From the NCBI RefSeq assembly GCF_017581965.1, contig NZ_JAGEVF010000006.1:62001-126000 (forward strand): DNA of 64,000 nt. Direction: 5' to 3'. A program made the translations under genes and the position numbers. The notes under the pieces were generated by a model. It did no database searches, was not told the origin of the DNA, and saw nothing but the letters and a program-made list of their open reading frames with translations. Origin of the DNA: Winogradskyella pelagia. Lineage in GTDB: Bacteria; Bacteroidota; Bacteroidia; Flavobacteriales; Flavobacteriaceae. Below, piece after piece: positions 56,161-64,000 of this stretch (position 1 is its first letter; every line of letters begins with the position of its first letter).

Positions 56161-58056
56161 TTAAGCCTTATAAATGTTAACATACCATTTCTGAAAACAA
56201 TAAAAAGCCCAAACCCTAAAGGTATTGTCTCTTTTACTGTTTAAGTGGTCTTTTACTAATGAGATAATCGTTTTTGGATTAAAAATGCCCTGTTCTTCAA
56301 TGAAGTCTTGCTTTATATAACTTTCAAGCTCATCTTTAAGACTAGATTTTAACCAATTACCAACCGGTGATCCAAATCCCTGCTTACTTTTTTCTAAAAA
56401 CCCTTCAGGGAATTGGTCTTTAAAAGCTTCTTTAAGGATATGCTTTTTGTTCCAACCATTCATTAAATAATCTTCTGGTAAGGTATTCGTATAATCCCAT
56501 AGTTTTTTATTTAAAAATGGTGCGCGACATTCAAGTGAGTTCTGCATACTCGTTCTATCCACCTTGGCCAACATTCCTCCTTCAAGGCTTAAGATTTTAT
56601 CGACATGCCTATAATCCGTAAGGGTTTCAATCTTCTTATCTCCTAAGATATTCTTATAATATTCAAAAATATTATTTTCATAATAGCTTGGTGCCAAAAG
56701 CTGAGACAGCTCACTTTCTGTATTGGCTAAAGAAATGATGTCCCAATAATATTGTCCATCATAATCTATAGCTTTGAGCATTTTTTTAATCTTAAATCGC
56801 TTACCTCTTCGGTCACTTTTATCCGCAAGGACACTTTGAGAAGTCTTTAGTAATATTTTGTGAAGTGCTTGTGGAACAATACTAGTATACTTCCCATTCA
56901 TTTTACCCACGTAATATTTGTTGTAACCACCAAATATTTCATCTCCTCCATCACCAGTAAGAGCTACTTTTACATGCTCCTTGGTCTTATTTGAAACAAA
57001 ATAGGTGGGAAGCGCAGCGGTATCTGAAAAGGGCTCATCAAAATTCATTAAAATGGTATGGATGTTATCCTTAAGATCATTTTCTCCAATTTTAAAAATA
57101 TGATGATTGCTCTTTATTAAATCCGCTACAGTTTGTGCTTTTTGGGACTCATCTGTAGAGTCGTGAAATCCAATAGAGAATGTTTCAATGGTCTTATTTG
57201 AAATCTGTGATAAACACAGTGATACGATAGAGGAGTCTACGCCTCCAGAGAGAAAAGTTCCTAATGGAACATCTGCGATAGAACGGCTCTCTACGCTCTC
57301 GTAAACCATTTCCTTAACTTGCTTTTTGGCTTGGTCAAAAGAAATTTCAGCAACCTGTGGTGGAATTTCTTGATGTATGCCATGAATTTGAAAGCTACTT
57401 TTGGTTAAATCATATTCAATAAAATGATTGGCTTCTAATTTAAATATGTTTTCATAAATTGAGTAAGGTGCTGGGATATACGTTAATCTTAAAAATAGAT
57501 TTACTCCTTTTTTTGATAACTTTGGCTTTGAACTAAGCGTATTAACTAACGACTTTAGTTCAGAAGCCCAAATAAACTCATTATCCATAGCCGTATAGTA
57601 CAATGGCTTTTCACCAAAAAAATCCCTAGCAATAAATAGTTTTTGTTTGGTCTTATCATAAATGCTAAATCCATACATCCCGTCTAGCCATTTAAAAGCC
57701 TCTGTTCCGTATTTCTCGTAAGCCTTTAAGATAACTTCTGTATCACTTGTGGTTTTAAACGTTATGCCCTCACTGAGTAACCGAGATTTTATTGTTTTAT
57801 AATTATAAATTTCACCGTTAAAAACTATGATTATTTGTCCATCGTCACTAGATATGGGTTGTTTACCTGATGTTAAATCAATAATGGACAATCGTCTCAT
57901 TCCCATACCTACGGAGTATGACTCGCTTTGTTTGGCATAAATGCCATCTTCATCCGGACCTCTATGAAAAATAAGATCGTTCATAGTATTGAGTCTGTTT
58001 ATTAACTGATTTTCATCAGGTGCTGTTTTGTCTATTATACCGTTTATCCCGCACAT
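56161..58056 (-). CDS. Asparagine synthase-like amidotransferase
   Basis: 631 residues starting MCGINGI with Cys2 as the glutaminase nucleophile, followed by an ATP-pyrophosphatase domain with LGTFLSGGVDSSIVSL. The domain order and length match AsnB. In polysaccharide loci such proteins are usually thought to amidate sugar uronic acids or add amino groups rather than make asparagine. It is four bases before the PglA-like gene and eight after the GT4 gene at 58064. Confidence 0.9.
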   Translation of the reverse strand: MCGINGIIDKTAPDENQLINRLNTMNDLIFHRGPDEDGIYAKQSESYSVGMGMRRLSIIDLTSGKQPISSDDGQIIIVFNGEIYNYKTIKSRLLSEGITFKTTSDTEVILKAYEKYGTEAFKWLDGMYGFSIYDKTKQKLFIARDFFGEKPLYYTAMDNEFIWASELKSLVNTLSSKPKLSKKGVNLFLRLTYIPAPYSIYENIFKLEANHFIEYDLTKSSFQIHGIHQEIPPQVAEISFDQAKKQVKEMVYESVESRSIADVPLGTFLSGGVDSSIVSLCLSQISNKTIETFSIGFHDSTDESQKAQTVADLIKSNHHIFKIGENDLKDNIHTILMNFDEPFSDTAALPTYFVSNKTKEHVKVALTGDGGDEIFGGYNKYYVGKMNGKYTSIVPQALHKILLKTSQSVLADKSDRRGKRFKIKKMLKAIDYDGQYYWDIISLANTESELSQLLAPSYYENNIFEYYKNILGDKKIETLTDYRHVDKILSLEGGMLAKVDRTSMQNSLECRAPFLNKKLWDYTNTLPEDYLMNGWNKKHILKEAFKDQFPEGFLEKSKQGFGSPVGNWLKSSLKDELESYIKQDFIEEQGIFNPKTIISLVKDHLNSKRDNTFRVWAFYCFQKWYVNIYKA

Positions 58057-58063
58057 AATATTT

Positions 58064-59212
58064 TTATTCCTCTAAAAGAGTCTTAATTTGTTTATAAATA
58101 ACTGGAAGCGCGTAATCTTTTGAACGCTTATAGCCCAGTTTGCTATATTGTTTTCGTTTTTCTGGATGCTTTAAGAAAAAATCTAGCGCCGAGGCAAGCC
58201 CAATAGCGTCATTTTCCCTAATAAGAAGGCCGTATTTGGCCTCCGCAAAACCGCCCTTAGGTATGTCAATACGTTCGTTGTCATTTAACAATTCTAAAGG
58301 ACCAGTTTTACAATTTGTTGATATAACAGGTAAGCCGCAAGAAAGTGCCTCTAACACTACGTTAGGAAATCCCTCAGTTTTTGATGATAGTACAAAACAG
58401 TCCTGCTGTAACAGATGTTCTTCAACTTGTGTTGTGTTACCTAAAAAGGTTATTTGATTATCTAAACCGCACGATTTGCTCAGTGCCTTAAGACTTTCCT
58501 CTAAAACACCAGTTCCTGCTTGTGTGTAGTAAAAGCTATTCTTGGGTAATTGCGATAAGGCCTTAATAATTAATTTTTGATTTTTAGCATCGTATATATT
58601 TCCAACATTAATCAATTTCAACTGCGCTGTTTTTGCAATGCTGGCTGAATCAATATACTTTGTAGAGTTGCTATTTATAGGATTATAAATGACCGACATT
58701 GGAATATTAACCTTGAAATTATCTCGTAAATCCTCATTGATGTTAATGGAATTTGAAAATAATGCATCATTTTTATTGTAGTATTTTGGAATAACAAATT
58801 TTGATAACAATTGTGACGATTTGTTAGCCTTGTACATTATTGAAGGGAAACAGCGCTCACTTATTACGGTTCTTAAATTTTTATTTTTTGCTCGAACTAT
58901 TCCATTAATAATATTTGGCAATGCTAAAAATGATAGAGACACATCTATTTGTTTCTCTTTAATAAATTCATCATACGCTTTAGCAGCTCTAAAAACATTC
59001 TTCAATTTATTGAAAACAGTGTTCCTTTCATTTGATTCTGGAAAGAGAATCTTCAGTTCAACCTCCTCAGGAATCTCGAAATTTATATGTTCTGTAAATA
59101 TCACCAAATGCACGTTGTAGTCTTTAACCATATGCTTTAAAAGCATGCTTATAACCCGCTGTGCACCACCGTAGTACATATTTATAGCTAGTATGCTTAG
59201 ATTTTTTTTCAT
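58064..59212 (-). CDS. GT4 glycosyltransferase
   Basis: 382 residues of GT-B fold with EGFPNVVLEALSCGLPVISTNCKTGPLE (E-x7-E motif) and an N-terminal YYGGAQRVISMLL donor/acceptor segment. Adds a sugar of the repeat unit; donor and linkage unknown. It begins one base after the next GT stop upstream, so they form one transcript. Confidence 0.88.
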   Translation of the reverse strand: MKKNLSILAINMYYGGAQRVISMLLKHMVKDYNVHLVIFTEHINFEIPEEVELKILFPESNERNTVFNKLKNVFRAAKAYDEFIKEKQIDVSLSFLALPNIINGIVRAKNKNLRTVISERCFPSIMYKANKSSQLLSKFVIPKYYNKNDALFSNSININEDLRDNFKVNIPMSVIYNPINSNSTKYIDSASIAKTAQLKLINVGNIYDAKNQKLIIKALSQLPKNSFYYTQAGTGVLEESLKALSKSCGLDNQITFLGNTTQVEEHLLQQDCFVLSSKTEGFPNVVLEALSCGLPVISTNCKTGPLELLNDNERIDIPKGGFAEAKYGLLIRENDAIGLASALDFFLKHPEKRKQYSKLGYKRSKDYALPVIYKQIKTLLEE

Positions 59213-60301
59213 TTAATGAACTAAACTTTCAAATAGTTGCTCGTATTTCTCAATAATAATTTCTTTACTATACCTACTGCTTATGGTTTCACTAACCTTT
59301 TCTGGGACGAAACTATAAGACTTATTGATATTTTTTAATTGCTGAATATAAGTAGCTTCATCAGGGACAACATGGCCATTGACACCATCATAAATAATTT
59401 CATTTATACCACCGGGCGCATCAAAGGCCAGTACCGGAGTTCCTACCATACAACTTTCAATTATAGCATTGGGAAAACCCTCAACAAAAGACCCTTGTAA
59501 ATAAAGATCACTCTCCTTAAGATATTTCGCAACCTCTTTGGTAAAAGGAATGTTTGTAACGGATGTCATAAAGCCTAATTCCTCAATGCGCTTAAAGATT
59601 GTATCTTTTTCAATACCATCTCCTATAATGGTATAGTGAAAAGGAAAATTCACCTTCCCTAGTACTTCAATCAATCTGGCATGGCCTTTTTGCTTTACCA
59701 ATCTTGCAACCGTAATGAATCTAATAGGTTGTGAAACCTCGGTTCTAGATTTAAGCTCAAAATCAGAGGTTACAGGATTATTTATAACCACTAATTTGTC
59801 TTGTTTTATATTGTAGGAATTATTTAGGTCATTTAGCATGTCTTGTGATTGACAAATGATTTTATCAAACCTATTAAAGCGATGCCTGGCAAAAAAACCA
59901 TATAGTTTGCCACCAGTTTTACCAGAAGCGTATTTAGCCAATACACTTAATACGTTTACTTCTCGTCCAACAAATTTTATTCGCGGAAAGAACCATGACA
60001 TGTAAGCTGTTACCGTATTTAAGTGACCTACGGCACTAACAACGACATTAGGTTTGTTTTTTCTGATATATTGAAACAAATCCATGACACCTGCCTGTAC
60101 ACGACTCTTGTTAAAGAAAACTACATCTATTCCTTTAATATCGTAAGCGGCATCTTTCTCATGGCCGATTATAACCAAAGTTGCCTCAAATCTATTAGAA
60201 TCTAACTCTTGAGCCACGTAAGAAAGCACACGCTCTGCACCACCAGCTTCTAAATTGGCAAGGACTATACTTATTTTAATTTTTTTATTTGATTTGGTCA
60301 C
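59213..60301 (-). CDS. GT4 glycosyltransferase
   Basis: 362 residues of GT-B fold with ANLEAGGAERVLSYVAQEL at the N-terminus and EGFPNAIIESCMVGTPVLAFDAPGG near the C-terminus (E-x7-E). Expected to build the oligosaccharide repeat on the lipid carrier. Donor and acceptor not determinable. It directly abuts the other GT4 gene (59212/59213) and lies four bases after the Wzy-like gene. Confidence 0.88.
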   Translation of the reverse strand: MTKSNKKIKISIVLANLEAGGAERVLSYVAQELDSNRFEATLVIIGHEKDAAYDIKGIDVVFFNKSRVQAGVMDLFQYIRKNKPNVVVSAVGHLNTVTAYMSWFFPRIKFVGREVNVLSVLAKYASGKTGGKLYGFFARHRFNRFDKIICQSQDMLNDLNNSYNIKQDKLVVINNPVTSDFELKSRTEVSQPIRFITVARLVKQKGHARLIEVLGKVNFPFHYTIIGDGIEKDTIFKRIEELGFMTSVTNIPFTKEVAKYLKESDLYLQGSFVEGFPNAIIESCMVGTPVLAFDAPGGINEIIYDGVNGHVVPDEATYIQQLKNINKSYSFVPEKVSETISSRYSKEIIIEKYEQLFESLVH

Positions 60302-60305
60302 TTTA

Positions 60306-61550
60306 TTATTTTAAATGATTCGCTAATCTTGTTTTTATGCGAGATTCGCTAAGGGTTTTGTACACTTGGCTATCAAATACGGCCAGACAAACTATTATTG
60401 GCCTGTAGTAAAAAATACTATGGGTAAAAAACCCTTCTAAAATGAATAGAATACTAAAAATAAGATAGTAGAACTGATCATACTTAATTGAAACTCGTAT
60501 GTTATAAAGTACATAAACGAGATAACAGAGGAGAGCCACAAAACCAAAGTTCACTGCAAGATAGAGGTAATAGTTGTGTGTATTTAATTTATTATTGTTT
60601 GCTGATTTATCAGAACTATAACCGGTTCCATAACCTAATGGGTTTTTCTTAAACTCATTCCAATAAATGGCCAATAGAACTTCACGTCCTCCTTCAAAAG
60701 CCTGTTTAGAAACATTTTTGGTCTTAGAGTTTCCGGTAAGCAAATCTAAACGTTTACCAGCTTCGCCTCTATTAAAGGCAGGGAAATTTGCTCTAACGAT
60801 ATTTCCGATGCCTACAAGTGCAATAAATAAGACAACGAATAAGATAACGAGTTTTACAGATCGTTGTACTATGGTAACTGGTGTAAATTTAAATTGATAA
60901 TCCCAATTATTTAGGGCACCAAGTCCTAAAATAAAAACTACGGATACTAATCCGCTTCGCGAAAAGGTAAGGAAGACCGAAACAACCATAAAAGCTATGA
61001 CGATGTATTTTAATTTAATCTTATCTGTAAGAAACACTAAGGCTGCCAAAGCCAAAAACTTTATACCAGATGCTGCTTGATTTGGATTTTCACCAAAACC
61101 ACCCTTCCTAACACTCATTGCAAGCTCAAGAGAACGTTTAGGAAGCCCTATGAACATATCATACACTACACTGCCGCCGAGTATAAAGAAGGCGCTCACC
61201 ATTACCATAATTGACAAATTTGAACTCGACGTTCTAAAAAACTGAACACAAAGGACATACAAAAAAATAGTAATTGTGTTTAAGGTAACCTTTTCTAATA
61301 TTACAGCTAGTTTCGCTCTCGTAATGGCTGTGTAAATAAGTGAGAAAATAAGAACCAGAGCTAACATTTTGAAAGTGTGGGACCTAAATATGTCTAATAT
61401 GTCTGTTAAGGGAAAAGTCATAAAGGACAAAGCAATAAAAACGGGAATAATAGTATAAGCAGGAGAAGACGGAAGTAAGCCCATTCGGAATAGAAAAATA
61501 TCCGAATAAGACGCGAGTATAATAATAATAACCCCTAAAATATACCTCAT
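60306..61550 (-). CDS. Wzy-like O-antigen polymerase/ligase
   Basis: 414 residues, about ten or more membrane helices with a large loop between residues 255 and 330 that contains GYGTGYSSDKSANNNKLNTH, the Arg/His-rich type of loop used by Wzy_C proteins. Polymerises repeat units on the periplasmic face. Low sequence conservation in the family means substrate is unknown. Precedes the GT genes on the minus strand. Confidence 0.8.
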   Translation of the reverse strand: MRYILGVIIIILASYSDIFLFRMGLLPSSPAYTIIPVFIALSFMTFPLTDILDIFRSHTFKMLALVLIFSLIYTAITRAKLAVILEKVTLNTITIFLYVLCVQFFRTSSSNLSIMVMVSAFFILGGSVVYDMFIGLPKRSLELAMSVRKGGFGENPNQAASGIKFLALAALVFLTDKIKLKYIVIAFMVVSVFLTFSRSGLVSVVFILGLGALNNWDYQFKFTPVTIVQRSVKLVILFVVLFIALVGIGNIVRANFPAFNRGEAGKRLDLLTGNSKTKNVSKQAFEGGREVLLAIYWNEFKKNPLGYGTGYSSDKSANNNKLNTHNYYLYLAVNFGFVALLCYLVYVLYNIRVSIKYDQFYYLIFSILFILEGFFTHSIFYYRPIIVCLAVFDSQVYKTLSESRIKTRLANHLK

Positions 61551-61618
61551 AGACTTTACTTACTGAATTGGAATCTCGCCCAAGTTAATTTGTTTTACAG
61601 TCATTAGTGACAACACTG

Positions 61619-62422
61619 TTATTTAAATTTAAATCGTACTACTAACAAGATTAAAATTGGTGCTAGCCAAATTGAAATATAAGATAACCTTTCAAAGTAA
61701 TATTTTTTGTTAGAACAATAGGTTTTATCGCTCGTACTTATGCTATTCCCTTCTTTTTCAAATATATCAGTTAGCATATCAACGTTTTCACGAGAATATC
61801 CTTTCTCTAAATAGAACTCTTGAATTAAAGCTGGATTTTTTTCAACCTCATCTAGGTTGTGCTTTATGGTCACACCATAATCAGGGTCTAAAATCCACCA
61901 AATATCATTTGCAGCATCAACCTGAGCCATAACAACTACGTGACCTGATAATCCTACAACTCGATTGTTGATGCCATTTGTACTAAGAAATTCAGATAAA
62001 ATTATTGAGTGTTGTGAGCAAAGACCCACACCGCGTTCTAATGCTTTGCGGTAGTCGCAGTATTCGTATTTTTCAAAGGAACTAGGACTTATATAACTCG
62101 CTGCAAATAAAATATAGTTTTCGTAAAATGGAATTCTAAGATTATATTTTGATATCCCTTCATCCACCCAATAGTGGGCTATTCCATTGTTTATTGTTTC
62201 ATTGGCTTTTATAGCGTATTCTTTGTCTGACAGCTCCTTTTTATCTAACTCTTGGATTACTTCTTCCTCGGTGAGGCTAATATCATTTTTAAACAGAGTA
62301 GAACTTTCAGAATAAATCTCAGAATTTCTTAATGATGTGACCAAACCAATGCAATTGATAATAAGTAGGGCAGTGGCAATGGTTATTAAAACAAGTTTTG
62401 TGATTTTTATTGGTTTCATCAA
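61619..62422 (-). CDS. Membrane-anchored transglutaminase-like protein
   Basis: 267 residues: N-terminal membrane helix (about 9-29), a soluble papain-like domain and a C-terminal membrane helix (about 246-263). The candidate triad is Cys135 (GVGLCSQHS), His161 (LSGHVVV) and Asp179 (WWILDPDYG), in the order used by bacterial transglutaminase-like proteases. Such domains act as proteases, cross-linkers or polymer-modifying enzymes. It lies between the Wzx- and Wzy-like genes, which suggests action on the polysaccharide or its acceptor protein at the membrane. Function unproven. Confidence 0.8.
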   Translation of the reverse strand: MMKPIKITKLVLITIATALLIINCIGLVTSLRNSEIYSESSTLFKNDISLTEEEVIQELDKKELSDKEYAIKANETINNGIAHYWVDEGISKYNLRIPFYENYILFAASYISPSSFEKYEYCDYRKALERGVGLCSQHSIILSEFLSTNGINNRVVGLSGHVVVMAQVDAANDIWWILDPDYGVTIKHNLDEVEKNPALIQEFYLEKGYSRENVDMLTDIFEKEGNSISTSDKTYCSNKKYYFERLSYISIWLAPILILLVVRFKFK

Positions 62423-62445
62423 TATGGTCTTTTGAAAGTTAGAAA

Positions 62446-63984
62446 TTATTTTAATCTCTGTTTAATAAGTGCTACTATTCTATAGTTTACATCTTTAAAG
62501 CCTTTACTGAAAACAAATAAGACCATAAAGTAAATAATAGAAAAGACTATACCTATTTTTAATAATTTAAGAAATAACGCAAACAAGTTAGTCGTTACCT
62601 TAAGCTCTAAGTATCCCAAGATATAATAGGCACAGAATAATGCAAATGCAAAAAATACCAAGTGTCCTAAAAATCCGTACCAATAGGTCATTTGCTTTAG
62701 TTTAAATCCTTTCCAGAACAAGTGGTAAGGCCTCCAAATTAGAATAACTAATACTTGACTAATTATAGTCCCTAAAAATATTCCTATAACACCATAATTG
62801 ATAACTAACGCTATTGAAAATACTAAGTTCACTACACTTTGAACTAAAGGAGCCCAAGTATCGGCATACAAACCAAATGCTTGAATATAGGTATCAACAG
62901 GTGTTCTTACCTGTAAAATAAAGAAAATACTTATTAGTGCCATTAAAACACTGTGGGACATAAGATACTTTTCACCTACCCAAATAGTGATTAAATCATC
63001 AAATCCAATGTAAAGTAAAACAGACGCACATCCAGCCAAGAAGAATCTTAAAGCCATCATCTCCCAGAACACTTTCATCATTGTTGAGTGATTATTCTCA
63101 GCAACTAGATTTCCTACGCCAGCTTTGGTTCCATTAAAGATTTGGCCAACAAGCGTATTTATGTTATTCATTATTAATTGATAGTTTCCAACAAATGCGA
63201 CAGTTGCAGGATTAATAAAAGCAAAGATGACAATATTGTCCGTACCGTTAGATACGAACCCACCCAATTTGTGAAAGCTCAACTGCTTCACCTTTTTCAG
63301 AAGTTCTTTATTCCTTGACCGTATAGCTTTTGTAGCCTTGAATTTGAAATCTAACCATGGGTAATTTGATTTTATTTTCTTCCTAAGAATAAAAATGTAA
63401 ATAAATGGGGTTGCCAATTCTAAGAAAATCCAGGCCAACACACTTTGGAAATAGAGTAATACCAAGCACTGTAGAAAAAGTCTAAGGATAAAAACAGACT
63501 GGTTTATGGTAATTCCAATATACGATTTTTGGTCTGCTTGTAACAAAAATATGTGGTACGCAAAGAAATAACTTAATAGATTACTAGATAAAAGAGCGAC
63601 AAAAAGAAAGATGATTATCCCTAAATTGATTTCTGTATTTTCAAAAATAAGTGGAAAGAACAAAACCAAAATAAGCCCTGAACCAAGCATAAAAAGGCCA
63701 ATTCTTTTATATAGAAAACCGAGATAACCGATAATTTCATTGATTTTCTCCTTGTTTTGTTCGTATAATGGTTTGTAAAGTGAAAACCCTACAGCTGCAC
63801 CTATACCGAGTTCAGATAGATTTAAAAACTGAAGTATACTCTTGAGTGTGCCTACAATACCAATAAAATCATCACCTAGGATATCTAAAAAAATATTTCT
63901 AGAGTAAAATTGAATCACTATATAAGTAAAATGAAATACTATTGCAATCCAAGCATTTTTTATGGAAAGGGCTACTCTAGACAT
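62446..63984 (-). CDS. Wzx-like polysaccharide flippase (MOP superfamily)
   Basis: 512 residues with about twelve membrane helices and a long N-terminal helical pair, as in flippases of the MOP/PST family. The start MSRVALSIKNAWIAIVFHFT lies near the window edge and the gene is complete (18 bases remain upstream). It moves undecaprenyl-linked repeat units to the periplasm for the Wzy-like polymerase. It is the first gene of the minus-strand run; anything upstream is outside the window. Confidence 0.85.
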   Translation of the reverse strand: MSRVALSIKNAWIAIVFHFTYIVIQFYSRNIFLDILGDDFIGIVGTLKSILQFLNLSELGIGAAVGFSLYKPLYEQNKEKINEIIGYLGFLYKRIGLFMLGSGLILVLFFPLIFENTEINLGIIIFLFVALLSSNLLSYFFAYHIFLLQADQKSYIGITINQSVFILRLFLQCLVLLYFQSVLAWIFLELATPFIYIFILRKKIKSNYPWLDFKFKATKAIRSRNKELLKKVKQLSFHKLGGFVSNGTDNIVIFAFINPATVAFVGNYQLIMNNINTLVGQIFNGTKAGVGNLVAENNHSTMMKVFWEMMALRFFLAGCASVLLYIGFDDLITIWVGEKYLMSHSVLMALISIFFILQVRTPVDTYIQAFGLYADTWAPLVQSVVNLVFSIALVINYGVIGIFLGTIISQVLVILIWRPYHLFWKGFKLKQMTYWYGFLGHLVFFAFALFCAYYILGYLELKVTTNLFALFLKLLKIGIVFSIIYFMVLFVFSKGFKDVNYRIVALIKQRLK

Positions 63985-64000
63985 ATCTAATTTAATCTAG

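Noticed and set aside
43166-63984. Recent transfer or mobile-element origin of the polysaccharide locus
   Set aside because: No transposase, integrase, direct repeats or tRNA seen; base composition looks like the neighbours by eye, so only the variable gene content hints at exchange.

Overview
The window is AT-rich chromosomal DNA from a member of the Flavobacteriia (Bacteroidetes), most likely a marine Flavobacteriaceae species; the genus cannot be fixed from sequence alone. Support comes from Bacteroidetes-type promoters (TAnnTTTG -7 boxes about 20 bases before start codons), few visible Shine-Dalgarno sites, lipoproteins starting Cys-Ser-Asp-Asp-Asp, a ZnuD-like TonB receptor, a DUF5916-type outer-membrane protein and a topoisomerase IV pair of the flavobacterial type. 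No tRNA, rRNA, CRISPR array, insertion sequence or phage gene was seen.

Layout. Positions 1-8600 hold one co-directional run of eight genes, cut at its 5' end: a coiled-coil protein, an uncharacterised soluble protein, a lipoprotein with a sorting-domain-like fold, a AAA+ ATPase, a NudK-type Nudix hydrolase, an uncharacterised 411-residue protein and two membrane proteins. The ATPase and hydrolase overlap by one base. This is the best candidate for an undescribed system. Positions 8649-15251 are metabolic and transport genes: hutG and hutI (histidine degradation) on either side of a membrane-anchored coiled-coil gene, fumC, an outer-membrane protein and a LolD-like ATPase. Positions 15290-22619 are envelope genes: a DUF5916 protein with no standard start codon and a probable metal (zinc) uptake locus.

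Positions 22817-31556 carry a DUF937 protein, serA and serC, a LuxC-like acyl-CoA reductase, a dicluster ferredoxin, an AsmA-like protein, ychF and two small genes shorter than 60 codons (27378-27551 and 31395-31556). Positions 31616-43133 hold parE and parC with a membrane-protein gene between them, a TerC-family gene, an XRE regulator divergent from an M14 peptidase with palindromic operators between them, an Lrp-type regulator, a DinB-family gene, aroB and a proline dehydrogenase gene.

Positions 43166-63984 form a surface polysaccharide locus: the Wzc/Wza export pair; a PglF/PglE/PglD/PglC set expected to make and load an N-acetylated diamino sugar (bacillosamine type) on lipid carrier; a divergent carrier protein / adenylating ligase / HAD protein operon; three GT4 glycosyltransferases; an AsnB-like amidotransferase; a Wzy-like polymerase; a membrane-anchored transglutaminase-like protein; and a Wzx-like flippase. 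Together they describe Wzx/Wzy-dependent assembly of a glycan that starts with a modified sugar and probably carries amide or acyl/aminoacyl decorations.
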